7,091 nt of DNA, from NCBI GenBank assembly GCA_014384545.1, contig JACNFQ010000084.1:1-7091 (forward strand). The letters run 5' to 3'. Origin of the DNA: a bacterium. GTDB taxonomy: Bacteria; UBP7; UBA6624. Below, piece after piece: positions 1 through 6,504 of this stretch (the stretch's first letter is position 1; every line of letters starts with the position of its first letter). Under the pieces are notes generated by a model, which did not search any database, was not told the origin of the DNA, and worked only from the letters and a program-made list of their open reading frames with translations. Made by a program: the position numbers and the translations under genes.

Positions 1-549
1 AGGGGGTGGGTGGTGAGGGGGGGTGGAAGGGGGCGAGAGCAAATCCAGCCCACTGGGACGACAGATGTAGTCAAAACCTTCTGAACGCCAAGACTGACCC
101 CAGGGGCGGTGAGCCCTAGCCAAAGGAACTGAGAGTGGGGTGATGGTGGCCCCCCACCCACGAAGAGTTGAAGCATTTGGGGGTGGTGCGTCCCTGAGGG
201 AAGGGCGAACAACGACATCGACCCCCTCCAGATTTGCCTGCCCCCAAGCCAACCCCCTCTCGTTCCAATCCAAGGCGTAAAGAGGGGAAGGGAATGTGGA
301 TGAAGGGACAGAGGGAGGGAGAGAGGGGCGATCTGATATTCCCATGAACAGCCCGATTAGGAACAAGGCAAGTCCGATCCCTTTCCAAGGAGAACCTCTT
401 ACCAGCCAAGCAATCAGGAGAAGTGCGGGGAAGGTCTCGGGGAAAGGGAGGTCTCTGTAACCAAGAGCAAGACCGATTGCTAGGGTGATAGCGATAAGCA
501 ATCCGGGGCGACGACCGACGGGGGTAAGGACAGAAAGAGAGAGTGGCAT
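1..549 (-). CDS. Membrane protein, probable ComEC/Rec2-type N-terminus (partial)
   Basis: This frame is open for 183 codons from an ATG at 549 down to position 1 and runs off the left edge, so only the N-terminus is visible; an in-frame TGA lies 15 bases upstream of the ATG. Three hydrophobic segments are seen, about residues 15-31, 39-52 and 55-73, followed by a soluble stretch. Near residues 158-169 the run GFDYICRPSGLD resembles the 'GxFDYxxxLxxxGI' signature that follows the OB-like DUF4131 region in ComEC/Rec2 DNA-uptake channels. That layout (short membrane segments, soluble domain, FDY motif) is what suggests the family. If correct, the protein would sit in the inner membrane and pass single-stranded DNA into the cytoplasm during transformation. 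The visible end is unusually rich in proline and histidine (S172 to P183), which is not typical. The shorter minus-strand frame at 116-409 is an out-of-frame shadow. The membrane-protein call is firm; the ComEC identity is tentative. Confidence 0.55.
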   Translation of the reverse strand, partial: MPLSLSVLTPVGRRPGLLIAITLAIGLALGYRDLPFPETFPALLLIAWLVRGSPWKGIGLALFLIGLFMGISDRPSLPPSVPSSTFPSPLYALDWNERGLAWGQANLEGVDVVVRPSLRDAPPPNASTLRGWGATITPLSVPLARAHRPWGQSWRSEGFDYICRPSGLDLLSPPSTPPHHPPP

Positions 550-577
550 CTGCAATCGTGTAGGTCAGGTTATCACA

Positions 578-592
578 TAGGGTCTAGAATCG
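578..592 (+). promoter_or_regulatory. Repeated 15-bp element, copy 1: possible -10 box of a leaderless promoter
   Basis: The sequence TAGGGTCTAGAATCG lies directly before the yqeY start. It contains TAGAAT (585-590), a fair match to a -10 hexamer, ending six bases before the ATG at 597. Transcription would then begin at or next to the start codon. No Shine-Dalgarno sequence is visible here. A copy with one mismatch precedes the next gene. No convincing -35 box is seen. The promoter role is inferred. Confidence 0.35.
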
Positions 593-593
593 G

Positions 594-1040
594 GTGATGA
601 AGACACTAGATGCGATAGAGACCTCGTTTCGGGCAGCGCGTTCTGCTAAAGACCGTTTTGGAATGGAGACTTTCAACATGTTGCGGGCCGCCCTCAAGAA
701 CGCCCTGATTGAGAAGGGTGAACCATTGAACAACGAGGAAGTGCTGGTCTTGCTGAGGCGAGAAGTTAAGCAATATGAAGAAGCCCTTGTGAGCTTAGAG
801 GAGAGTGGGGCAGAAGAGAGAGCTGAAGACGCAGAGAAGCGATTGGACCTCTTGAGACCCCTCCTTCCCAAGGCGATGGAAGAGGAAGAGGTGTTCGCTG
901 TTATTGATGGCGTGATTTCCAGTATGGAGAGCCCTTCTCTTGGTCCCGTGATGGGGCAGGTGATGGGTAAGCTAAAGGGGAAAGGTGTGGATGGAGGGAA
1001 GGTCAAAGGGTGGGTCGCTTCAAGGTTGGCTAGGGACTAG
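594..1040 (+). CDS. yqeY: YqeY / GatB-YqeY domain protein
   Basis: This 148-residue protein matches the YqeY family in length and throughout its sequence. The N-terminal half holds the family hallmark of a helix with LRAALKNALIEKG, then NNEEVLVLLRREVKQ, a basic and acidic helix that continues into an LLRPLLPKAM segment. The C-terminal half has the VMGQVMGKLKGKGVDG motif expected of the helical tail domain shared with GatB of the tRNA amidotransferase. YqeY proteins are cytoplasmic. The GatB-like tail suggests tRNA binding or a role linked to aminoacyl-tRNA amidation, but no reaction is firmly established. The start is either GTG at 594 or the ATG at 597, which immediately follows it. Neither has a visible ribosome binding site, and the ATG fits the -10-like box just upstream better. 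It is divergent from the membrane protein on the left, and ends 10 bp before the next gene. Confidence 0.9.
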   Translation: MMKTLDAIETSFRAARSAKDRFGMETFNMLRAALKNALIEKGEPLNNEEVLVLLRREVKQYEEALVSLEESGAEERAEDAEKRLDLLRPLLPKAMEEEEVFAVIDGVISSMESPSLGPVMGQVMGKLKGKGVDGGKVKGWVASRLARD

Positions 1041-1045
1041 AATCG
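1031..1045 (+). promoter_or_regulatory. Repeated 15-bp element, copy 2, before the thioredoxin-fold lipoprotein
   Basis: TAGGGACTAGAATCG differs from copy 1 at a single base. It overlaps the yqeY stop codon (TAG at 1038-1040) and its TAGAAT (1038-1043) ends seven bases before the ATG at 1051. No Shine-Dalgarno sequence is visible between element and start. It could be an internal promoter giving a leaderless mRNA, or an unrecognised translation or binding signal. The function is inferred. Confidence 0.3.
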
Positions 1046-1050
1046 TTCGG

Positions 1051-2463
1051 ATGAAAAACTATACATACGCCCTAATCTTTCTAGTTGTTGGTGGTTGTGT
1101 TCCAGAAAGTGCTCCACAAAGAGAGCCGGGTCTAGGTGCGGCACAGCCCTCACAAGTCGTGGTGGCCATGCCAGATGTCACGGAACACCCATTCGTTCTT
1201 TTTGCCACCAATACCGACAATGGTCGGGGCAGAAAGATGTATCGGGAGATTATCAAGCCTTTGATTGAAGGGGGTACGCCCGTTGATCTGCAGATAATTC
1301 CCTTGTTAGATAAGGGTATTCAAGCTGAAGCGATTGCCCGGTGTTTAGGTAGCAAGGGTGATGCATTCCGCGTGGCGATTCTGGATGCAAAGAGTTTTCC
1401 TGAGGATTTCGCTGACTTGGGTGCAACACCAGAATGTGTCGATGCCGATGTCGCTAAAGTTCAGGCTGAAACGGATCTCTTCCTTCAAGGTGTTGAAGAG
1501 ACCGGCGGCTTGACTTTCGAGACAGCAGGTGGATCAGTTTCCACACGATCTTTACCCTTCCTTCAAGTGGGCCCTTACCGATTAGATGAGTCGGCAACAC
1601 CGGCATTGGTGAAGACGTTGTGGGACGAATTGGCGTCGGGTATTCGCTCGACACAACCTCGTGTCGTCGTTGTGGTGGGTGATTGTCCCGAGTGCCCTAT
1701 TGAGAGTTCGGCGATGCAAATCGCTGGTGCGTTGGGTGTTTCAATAGTTGAGTGGCGTGCGCCTAGCGACCCCGTGGGGGATTGGTATTTGGATACAGCA
1801 GGACCTTCTGCCCACCCCGCTTTATTTGTAGAGAATATAACGATTCCTCGGAATCTAGAAGGTGCGTTTGTAACGGCGGGTGAATTGACCTTGATCCATC
1901 ATAGCAATCTAGGTCCTATCATCAAAGTGGTGGGTCTAGATAGTATCCCTGGTGGCCATCGTGAGGGAAGTCCAACAGCTCCTATCCTCCATACATTTGA
2001 GGATTTTGAGTGTCCTGCTTGTGGTGCCTTCAATCGCGGGGCACTCCCCACCCTAAAGCGGGAATTCATCGACACGGGATTAATGGGTCATGCTTTCCAT
2101 CAATTCCCTCTTTCAGGACATCAATACGCCAAGGAGGCAGCGATTGCCTCGGAGTGTGCTGGGCAGCAGAGTGATTCAGCGTTTTGGGCTTATAAGGATA
2201 TGTTGTTCAATAACCAAGAGGATTTAGAAGGGGCAGCTTTGGTCCGTTATGCGGGATTGGTGGGGTTAGATTTAGACGCCTTCCAAGTGTGCCGCAGCAA
2301 TGACTCTGTATTGGAGAGCATTGATGCCGACTTAGCGCTGGGTGAAAAAGTGGGTGTTTCAGGTACCCCTTCACTATTCCTTCCCCCTTATCGGGTGGAT
2401 GCTAGTCGTGACGGGCTTTCCCAATTAGCGCATCTCTTGGCGATACTTGGCCCTGAAGAGTAG
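1051..2463 (+). CDS. Lipoprotein with DsbA-like domain and two further thioredoxin-like modules
   Basis: A 470-residue predicted lipoprotein. The ATG at 1051 is chosen over the upstream in-frame ATG at 985 because it gives a clean signal peptide with lipobox VGGC and lipid-carrying C16. The C-terminal module (about 305-470) is DsbA/Thioredoxin_4-like: a beta strand, active site C321-P-A-C324, a helical insertion, and the cis-proline loop GVSGTP with P440. Proteins of this fold oxidise, reduce or isomerise disulfides in the periplasm. A middle module (about 200-275) has VVVVVGDCPEC, with C212-P-E-C215 and a likely cis-proline at P256 (HPALFV), like a glutaredoxin or thioredoxin. The N-terminal module (about 45-190) has the fold's pattern, with AEAIARC around residue 98 and SLPFLQVGPYRLD around P169, but TNTDNGRG stands where a CXXC would be, so it is probably inactive. 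The gene starts 10 bp after yqeY and ends 4 bp before the next start. The DsbA domain is clear; the other two modules are judged by pattern only. Confidence 0.85.
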   Translation: MKNYTYALIFLVVGGCVPESAPQREPGLGAAQPSQVVVAMPDVTEHPFVLFATNTDNGRGRKMYREIIKPLIEGGTPVDLQIIPLLDKGIQAEAIARCLGSKGDAFRVAILDAKSFPEDFADLGATPECVDADVAKVQAETDLFLQGVEETGGLTFETAGGSVSTRSLPFLQVGPYRLDESATPALVKTLWDELASGIRSTQPRVVVVVGDCPECPIESSAMQIAGALGVSIVEWRAPSDPVGDWYLDTAGPSAHPALFVENITIPRNLEGAFVTAGELTLIHHSNLGPIIKVVGLDSIPGGHREGSPTAPILHTFEDFECPACGAFNRGALPTLKREFIDTGLMGHAFHQFPLSGHQYAKEAAIASECAGQQSDSAFWAYKDMLFNNQEDLEGAALVRYAGLVGLDLDAFQVCRSNDSVLESIDADLALGEKVGVSGTPSLFLPPYRVDASRDGLSQLAHLLAILGPEE

Positions 2464-2467
2464 TTCT

Positions 2468-4402
2468 TTGAAAGACGCCCTTCTCCGCTTCCCTTTCCTT
2501 TTCCTTATGATTCTCGCTCTGGGGGGGGCAAAGAAAGGTGCGCAACTACCCCAAGTTCCCTATTGGCCCATGTCTGTGGGGAATAAGTGGGTATACCAGT
2601 TTGATGGCAACCCCGCGGGGCAAGAGATATCTACCACGATTACTGTGGAGGTAACTGGACGAAAAACGATGGGTGGGTTGACCTATTGGTTAATCGCTGG
2701 CTATCCAGGGAAGATGGGACCTTTTGAACAAGGTGTATATCGGGTGCGATGGAATCCCGGAACAAAGAGTTATCTATACCGGACCCCCAATGCTGAAGAG
2801 ATACCCTTTCTTCCGATGGACCCTGATTCAGCGAAGACGACCCGCATAAAGAGTGGGAATATGGGGGGGTGGGATTTGGCAGGGGGCTTGAAATACGAGG
2901 TTTGTCGAGATTGTGACGAGATGGGAACGGATGAATGGGTCTTGATGGAAGGTTTGGGCGTGATTAGCAGGCGATGGGAACAGCCCGATGGGAGTTGGGG
3001 GCGCTATATTCTCCAAAGTGCCGTCGTTTCAACGATTCCCAAACATCCTGGCGTGACGGTAGGGAATCTGAACCTTGAAGTGCGAGCGAATCCAGACGCC
3101 GAAAAGGTACGGTTTGAACTCATTCTTCGTAATTTGGGTTTGGAGAATGAGAATTTGACTTTTCCGAGTGGACAAACCCACGATTTTCTCGTCTATAACG
3201 CTGATAGAAGCATGGTTTTGTGGCAATGGGCAGCGGGAAAGTTCTTCCCGCAGAATGTGCGGAAAGTGACGCTTTATCCGGGACAAGAAATCACGGTTGA
3301 AGAATCGTGGAACTATACGAGACCAGATGGACGTGTCGTCCCCCCAGGTTTCCTCTTTGTGGAGGGATACCTCCCATTGCTGGGTCAAAACCTAAGGACA
3401 GGAACCCTCCCTTTTGATGGGGGATTGGAGGCAAATGCGCTTTTCTCTTCGGCGATGTCTGAAGAGATATTGGGAACTCCTGCCCTTGAACTCGTGGTGG
3501 ATATGTCGGCATCCATGGCGTACGAAATGGGAGGGCAAGCGAAGTGGGGCGTAGTCAGAAGGGGTGTAGAGGACTTGTTGCAGGACCTACCCGAGGAGAG
3601 TCTGTTCTCATTGCGCACTTTTGGGAGTGATTCAACCCCTGACTGCGAGCATACCCATCTCATCCATCCCCTTGGACGGCTGAACAGGTACAAAGCCCTA
3701 TCCGATTTTCTGTTGGAAGTCCCTGGAGACGAATCGGCTGTTTGGAGGGCTTTAGCTTCAGCAGGGCTGGATCTAAACGCTCATGATGGCCCCTCCGCGA
3801 TCTTCCTCGTTACGGATGGCGCCGATTCTTGTGGTCAGGGTTCAGCATTAGAAAGCCTTTTGGGGAGTTTTGCTTCAGGGGGAGAAGAGAGGATACGGTT
3901 GGAGGTTTTTGGGTATGGTCTTTCTGCCAAACTCCAAGCAGCATACCGAAAACTGGCAATCTCTACGGGGGGCTCGTTCCATCCCTTCCTTTCGGGTTTA
4001 GATCTCTCTAGGTCGCTAGAAGAGACAGCTCGGACCTTCTTGGAGGGGGGAGAGATCCTTGTGATGTCTGAAGAGCGAGATGGGGATGCCTTGTTGGTCT
4101 TGGATCCTTATGGAGCGATTCGAGGAAAGGGTGTCGTAGGAAAACCGATTGCTTTGCCTGAAGGCTCCTACGATGTCAGATTGGTGGGGGGAGTCCCACA
4201 ACACTTACCCTCTATTCTTGTCTCTGCTCGCCATCGAAGAATCCTCTTCTTGGAGGCTTTTCTAGCCGAGTTATCGGCGATGGAGGGATTGGGAGATGTG
4301 GACTTGGATTGTCTCTATTCACCAGATATGGGGGGTACTCCTCCGCCTTGCTGGCAACAGAATGAAGGGAAATCCCAAGAAGGGAGTGGGCTGATTCGCT
4401 AA
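2468..4402 (+). CDS. Secreted protein with BsuPI-like domain and VWA (MIDAS) domain
   Basis: This 644-residue protein starts at TTG 2468, which follows GAAGAG (2455-2460) at a usual spacing; a TTG at 2447 overlaps the previous gene and would add seven residues. A Sec signal peptide (LLRFPFLFLMILALGGA) comes first, then a 'YWPMSVGNKWVYQF' region of a kind seen at the front of many secreted bacterial proteins. About residues 195-310 match the BsuPI proteinase-inhibitor fold: FPSGQ at 232-236 followed by HDFLVYN, the W252-Q-W254 pair, FFPQ, and a PGQ..TVEESW strand. About 337-500 is a VWA domain with the metal-site motif D345-M-S347-A-S349 and VTDG with D450. A final beta-rich region has the look of a 'PEGSYDVRL' module. 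Six cysteines (146, 149, 393, 455, 615, 628) include a CRDC pair and could form disulfides. VWA domains usually bind protein partners through Mg2+; the partner is unknown. A run of eight G lies in the signal peptide (2521-2528). Confidence 0.85.
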   Translation: MKDALLRFPFLFLMILALGGAKKGAQLPQVPYWPMSVGNKWVYQFDGNPAGQEISTTITVEVTGRKTMGGLTYWLIAGYPGKMGPFEQGVYRVRWNPGTKSYLYRTPNAEEIPFLPMDPDSAKTTRIKSGNMGGWDLAGGLKYEVCRDCDEMGTDEWVLMEGLGVISRRWEQPDGSWGRYILQSAVVSTIPKHPGVTVGNLNLEVRANPDAEKVRFELILRNLGLENENLTFPSGQTHDFLVYNADRSMVLWQWAAGKFFPQNVRKVTLYPGQEITVEESWNYTRPDGRVVPPGFLFVEGYLPLLGQNLRTGTLPFDGGLEANALFSSAMSEEILGTPALELVVDMSASMAYEMGGQAKWGVVRRGVEDLLQDLPEESLFSLRTFGSDSTPDCEHTHLIHPLGRLNRYKALSDFLLEVPGDESAVWRALASAGLDLNAHDGPSAIFLVTDGADSCGQGSALESLLGSFASGGEERIRLEVFGYGLSAKLQAAYRKLAISTGGSFHPFLSGLDLSRSLEETARTFLEGGEILVMSEERDGDALLVLDPYGAIRGKGVVGKPIALPEGSYDVRLVGGVPQHLPSILVSARHRRILFLEAFLAELSAMEGLGDVDLDCLYSPDMGGTPPPCWQQNEGKSQEGSGLIR

Positions 4403-5001
4403 TGAATGATGGCCTCCTAAATAGGGGGTGTGCGATAGGGATAGGGATTCTCTGTATCATCATCTTCGTTTTTGTGGGACGGGCGGGCAATCTTCAAAGT
4501 GTCCTAAGCCGAGGAAATCCAGACGCCGTTTTGACTCGGATTGAAGTAGAGCGTGTCCAAAAGATAGAACCTAGCGATGTGAACGGCTCTCTGGAGCGGT
4601 TCTCTCTTTCCCTGTCCATCTTTGCTGGTATTCCAATTGACGATGCAGAAGAGATTGTCGTTGCAGGTCCCTTGCTGGGGGAGTTTAGGGGGGGGATCGT
4701 GATGGGAAGGGTAGAGAGAAGTGAAGTGGATTGGCTTGGAGATGGTCAAGCGATCGCTGTCATTACCTGTGGGGTCTCTGGTAAGGACTGTTTTGATGTG
4801 GCGGATTCCCCCTCTCTGTATGCCGATTACATTCCTGAACTCTTGGGCGTTGGGCTGGGTGGCAAGTGGTTGAAAGTGGGGTCAAGTGCTTATAGGGCTG
4901 CACTGGAAAGGAGTGTTCCCAAAGGCATAGTATGGGTCGTCTTGGCGGTGTTGCGAGAGCCAGGGTTGGGAGACCGGAAGATTCTTCCCGATGGCGAGTG
5001 A
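4402..5001 (+). CDS. Membrane-anchored protein of unknown function
   Basis: A 199-residue protein I do not recognise. Its ATG at 4402 shares one base with the TAA of the VWA gene (TAATG), which suggests translation by coupling, since no ribosome binding site stands at a normal distance. An N-terminal hydrophobic segment (about residues 11-26, AIGIGILCIIIFVFVG) is likely a membrane anchor or uncleaved signal, leaving most of the protein outside the cytoplasm. The rest alternates polar and hydrophobic stretches with no familiar motif. Two cysteines, C123 and C130 in TCGVSGKDC, are spaced so that they could form a disulfide, which would suit the thiol oxidoreductase encoded two genes upstream. 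A run of eight G (4688-4695) lies in the coding region. Its overlapping place between the VWA gene and the aminotransferase gene is the only functional hint. Confidence 0.75.
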   Translation: MNDGLLNRGCAIGIGILCIIIFVFVGRAGNLQSVLSRGNPDAVLTRIEVERVQKIEPSDVNGSLERFSLSLSIFAGIPIDDAEEIVVAGPLLGEFRGGIVMGRVERSEVDWLGDGQAIAVITCGVSGKDCFDVADSPSLYADYIPELLGVGLGGKWLKVGSSAYRAALERSVPKGIVWVVLAVLREPGLGDRKILPDGE

Positions 5002-6143
5002 TGAAGTGGGGTAGGGGGTGTTTGGACTTATGGCATTTAGACCCTACTAAGGTCTACTTGAACCACGGGGCATATGGCGCTTGCCCCAAGGTCGTTCTGG
5101 CAGCTCAAGAGCGATGGCGAATTCGCATGGAGCGTCAGCCCAGTCAATTCTTTGCCAGAGATGTGTGGGAGGGGCTTATCGGCGAAGCCCTCGCTCCCCT
5201 TGCTTCCTTTGTAGGCGCACGAGCGGAGGACCTAGTGTTTGTAGAAAATGCGACCGTGGGAACGAATAGTGTATTACGGTCGCTTCGTTTTGAAGAAGGG
5301 GACGAACTCTTGACCACAACACATGCTTATGGTGCCGTAAGGTCCTCTCTATCCTTCGTTGCACAACGATGGGGAGCTTCAGTCGTTGCCACAAAGATAC
5401 CTTTTCCTTGTGAAAGTGAAGATGAGATCGTTGAAGCCGTTCTTAGGGGATTTTCGGAGAGGACAAGATTGTTAGTCATCGATCATATTGCGAGTGATTC
5501 AGCATTGGTTTTCCCTGTAAAAAGGCTCGCTAAGGAAGCAAAAAAGCGAGGAGTAATGGTCTTGGTGGATGGCGCCCATGCCCCTGGTCATATTCCGTTG
5601 GACATCCCTTCTTTTGGAGTGGACTGGTACACGGGGAATGCCCATAAATGGCTCTATGCCCCAAAAGGGTGTGCATTCTTGTGGACTGCGCCAAAGTGGC
5701 AAGCGGAAACCCACCCCTTGGCAACCTCCTTTGGTCGGCTCTGGGACGCGGGCTACCAAGCAGAGTTCCTTTGGCAAGGAACGAGGGATCTTTCGGCGTG
5801 GTTATCAGTTGTGAACGCTCTTCAGTTTCATAAGGAGATGGGAGGGGGGCGGCTGATGGAAAGGAACCGTACTGTGGCGTGGGAGGGGGCTAAAGAGTTA
5901 GCCCTAGCTTGGGAAGTTCCGTTGCCCGCACCAAAAGAGATCTTTGGTTCCATGGTTTCGATCCCAATCCCTTGGGAGGGGATCGATTCAGATGAAACGC
6001 GACGAGAAAAAGTGCGGGAACTTTGGGAAACAAAGGGGATAGAGATTGCACTCACTTTATGTGAAGGGAAGGGTTGGGCGAGAGTCTCTGTAGCCCCATA
6101 CAACGACATCGGCGACTTTGAACAACTCGCTCTTTGTGGATAG
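5001..6143 (+). CDS. PLP-dependent class V aminotransferase, isopenicillin-N-epimerase-like
   Basis: This 380-residue protein has the full set of fold type I, class V landmarks. YLNHGAYGACP near the N-terminus matches the family's 'LNxGxxGxxP' substrate loop. VENATVGTNSV includes N83-A-T85, for the cofactor phosphate. VDGAHAPG contains D190, which pairs with the pyridine nitrogen, and H193. NAHKWLYAPKG carries the Schiff-base lysine K216. GTRD at 260-263 and R361 in ARVSVAPYND are typical of the isopenicillin-N-epimerase (CefD-like) branch. No desulfurase-type catalytic cysteine loop is seen, so an epimerase, lyase or aminotransferase acting on an amino acid or peptide is more likely than cysteine desulfurase. 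It is cytoplasmic, with no signal. The ATG at 5001 shares one base with the preceding TGA (TGATG) and has GGCGAG (4993-4998) close upstream. An upstream start at 4932 would overlap the previous gene by 70 bases and is unlikely. The family is certain; the substrate is not. Confidence 0.92.
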   Translation: MKWGRGCLDLWHLDPTKVYLNHGAYGACPKVVLAAQERWRIRMERQPSQFFARDVWEGLIGEALAPLASFVGARAEDLVFVENATVGTNSVLRSLRFEEGDELLTTTHAYGAVRSSLSFVAQRWGASVVATKIPFPCESEDEIVEAVLRGFSERTRLLVIDHIASDSALVFPVKRLAKEAKKRGVMVLVDGAHAPGHIPLDIPSFGVDWYTGNAHKWLYAPKGCAFLWTAPKWQAETHPLATSFGRLWDAGYQAEFLWQGTRDLSAWLSVVNALQFHKEMGGGRLMERNRTVAWEGAKELALAWEVPLPAPKEIFGSMVSIPIPWEGIDSDETRREKVRELWETKGIEIALTLCEGKGWARVSVAPYNDIGDFEQLALCG

Positions 6144-6155
6144 GTTTATCCAAAC

Positions 6156-6186
6156 TTCAGTCTTTTGAGTTGCTATCAGTTATACT
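6156..6186 (+). promoter_or_regulatory. Probable promoter for the downstream lipoprotein
   Basis: TATACT at 6181-6186 is a good -10 hexamer in the 73-bp gap after the aminotransferase gene. The -35 is poor: TTCAGT at 6156-6161 gives a 19-bp spacer. A start of transcription near 6193 would leave a leader of about 24 bases that carries the ribosome binding site. A separate promoter suggests that the lipoprotein is not simply the last gene of the operon. Confidence 0.4.
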
Positions 6187-6203
6187 CGCAAAAATGACGC
6201 TTT

Positions 6204-6210
6204 GGAGGTG
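6204..6210 (+). promoter_or_regulatory. Strong Shine-Dalgarno sequence deciding the lipoprotein start
   Basis: GGAGGTG lies six bases before the ATG at 6217, an ideal spacing, and selects this ATG over the in-frame TTG at 6202. It is the only strong ribosome binding site in the window, which also shows that this organism does use Shine-Dalgarno initiation. Confidence 0.75.
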
Positions 6211-6216
6211 TCGGAA

Positions 6217-6504
6217 ATGAGACAATATCAAGTCGCAGTTATGGTCATCCTTGCGGGATGGATCGTTGCGTGTTCGGGAGGTGGGGCTAATCCCTCTCTT
6301 GGTGAAGGACCATCAGGTGGGGGCGAGGGCGATGGGGCGGTCTCATTTCCGGGCGTGGGCGAACCTGTTGATGAGATGTCTCCCGGGTGTGACAACTGTG
6401 ATGTGACGGTAGAAGGGCAAACGATCACGAGTTTTTCCATCAAGTCCCCCGAGTGGCAAGATGTGCAGACAACCGAGTGGATCGTCCACTTCACTCGTCT
6501 TTGA
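6217..6504 (+). CDS. Lipoprotein N-terminus, interrupted by a TGA and continued in the +1 frame
   Basis: From the ATG at 6217 this frame gives 95 residues. It begins with a lipoprotein signal (hydrophobic VAVMVILAGWIVAC, lipobox IVAC, lipid site C19, serine at +2, which usually means outer-membrane sorting). A flexible Gly/Ser-rich linker follows (SGGGANPSLGEGPSGG), then PGCDNCDV and the beginning of a beta-rich region, SPEWQDVQ. It ends at TGA 6502-6504. The protein is too short to contain its expected repeats, and the missing part is present in the +1 frame directly downstream. The codons around the stop read CGT CTT TGA C, the same CTT TGA C core used in prfB recoding. The gene is therefore either frameshifted (by mutation or sequence error) or recoded. 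The lipoprotein start is secure. Confidence 0.75.
   Translation: MRQYQVAVMVILAGWIVACSGGGANPSLGEGPSGGGEGDGAVSFPGVGEPVDEMSPGCDNCDVTVEGQTITSFSIKSPEWQDVQTTEWIVHFTRL

Noticed and set aside
569-577. TGTGATAAC on the minus strand as an extended -10 box for the left-hand membrane protein
   Set aside because: The hexamer match is poor and no -35 is seen; a promoter must be nearby but cannot be pinned down.
584-1006. Minus-strand open frame of 140 codons opposite yqeY
   Set aside because: It mirrors a well-recognised YqeY protein; its translation is Ser-rich with no known motif, as expected of an antisense shadow.
3089-4528. Identical 13-mer AATCCAGACGCCG at 3089-3101 and 4516-4528
   Set aside because: Both copies encode Asn-Pro-Asp-Ala inside unrelated proteins, and flanking residues do not align; probably chance.
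5001-6143. Cysteine desulfurase (NifS/SufS) identity for the class V enzyme
   Set aside because: The GTRD motif and the absence of a catalytic-cysteine loop favour the isopenicillin-N-epimerase-like branch.
6137-6152. Hairpin TGGATA-ggtt-TATCCA at the end of the aminotransferase gene, as a terminator
   Set aside because: The stem is only six pairs and A/T-rich, it includes the stop codon, and no clean U run follows (only TCTTTT ten bases later). Too weak to call.
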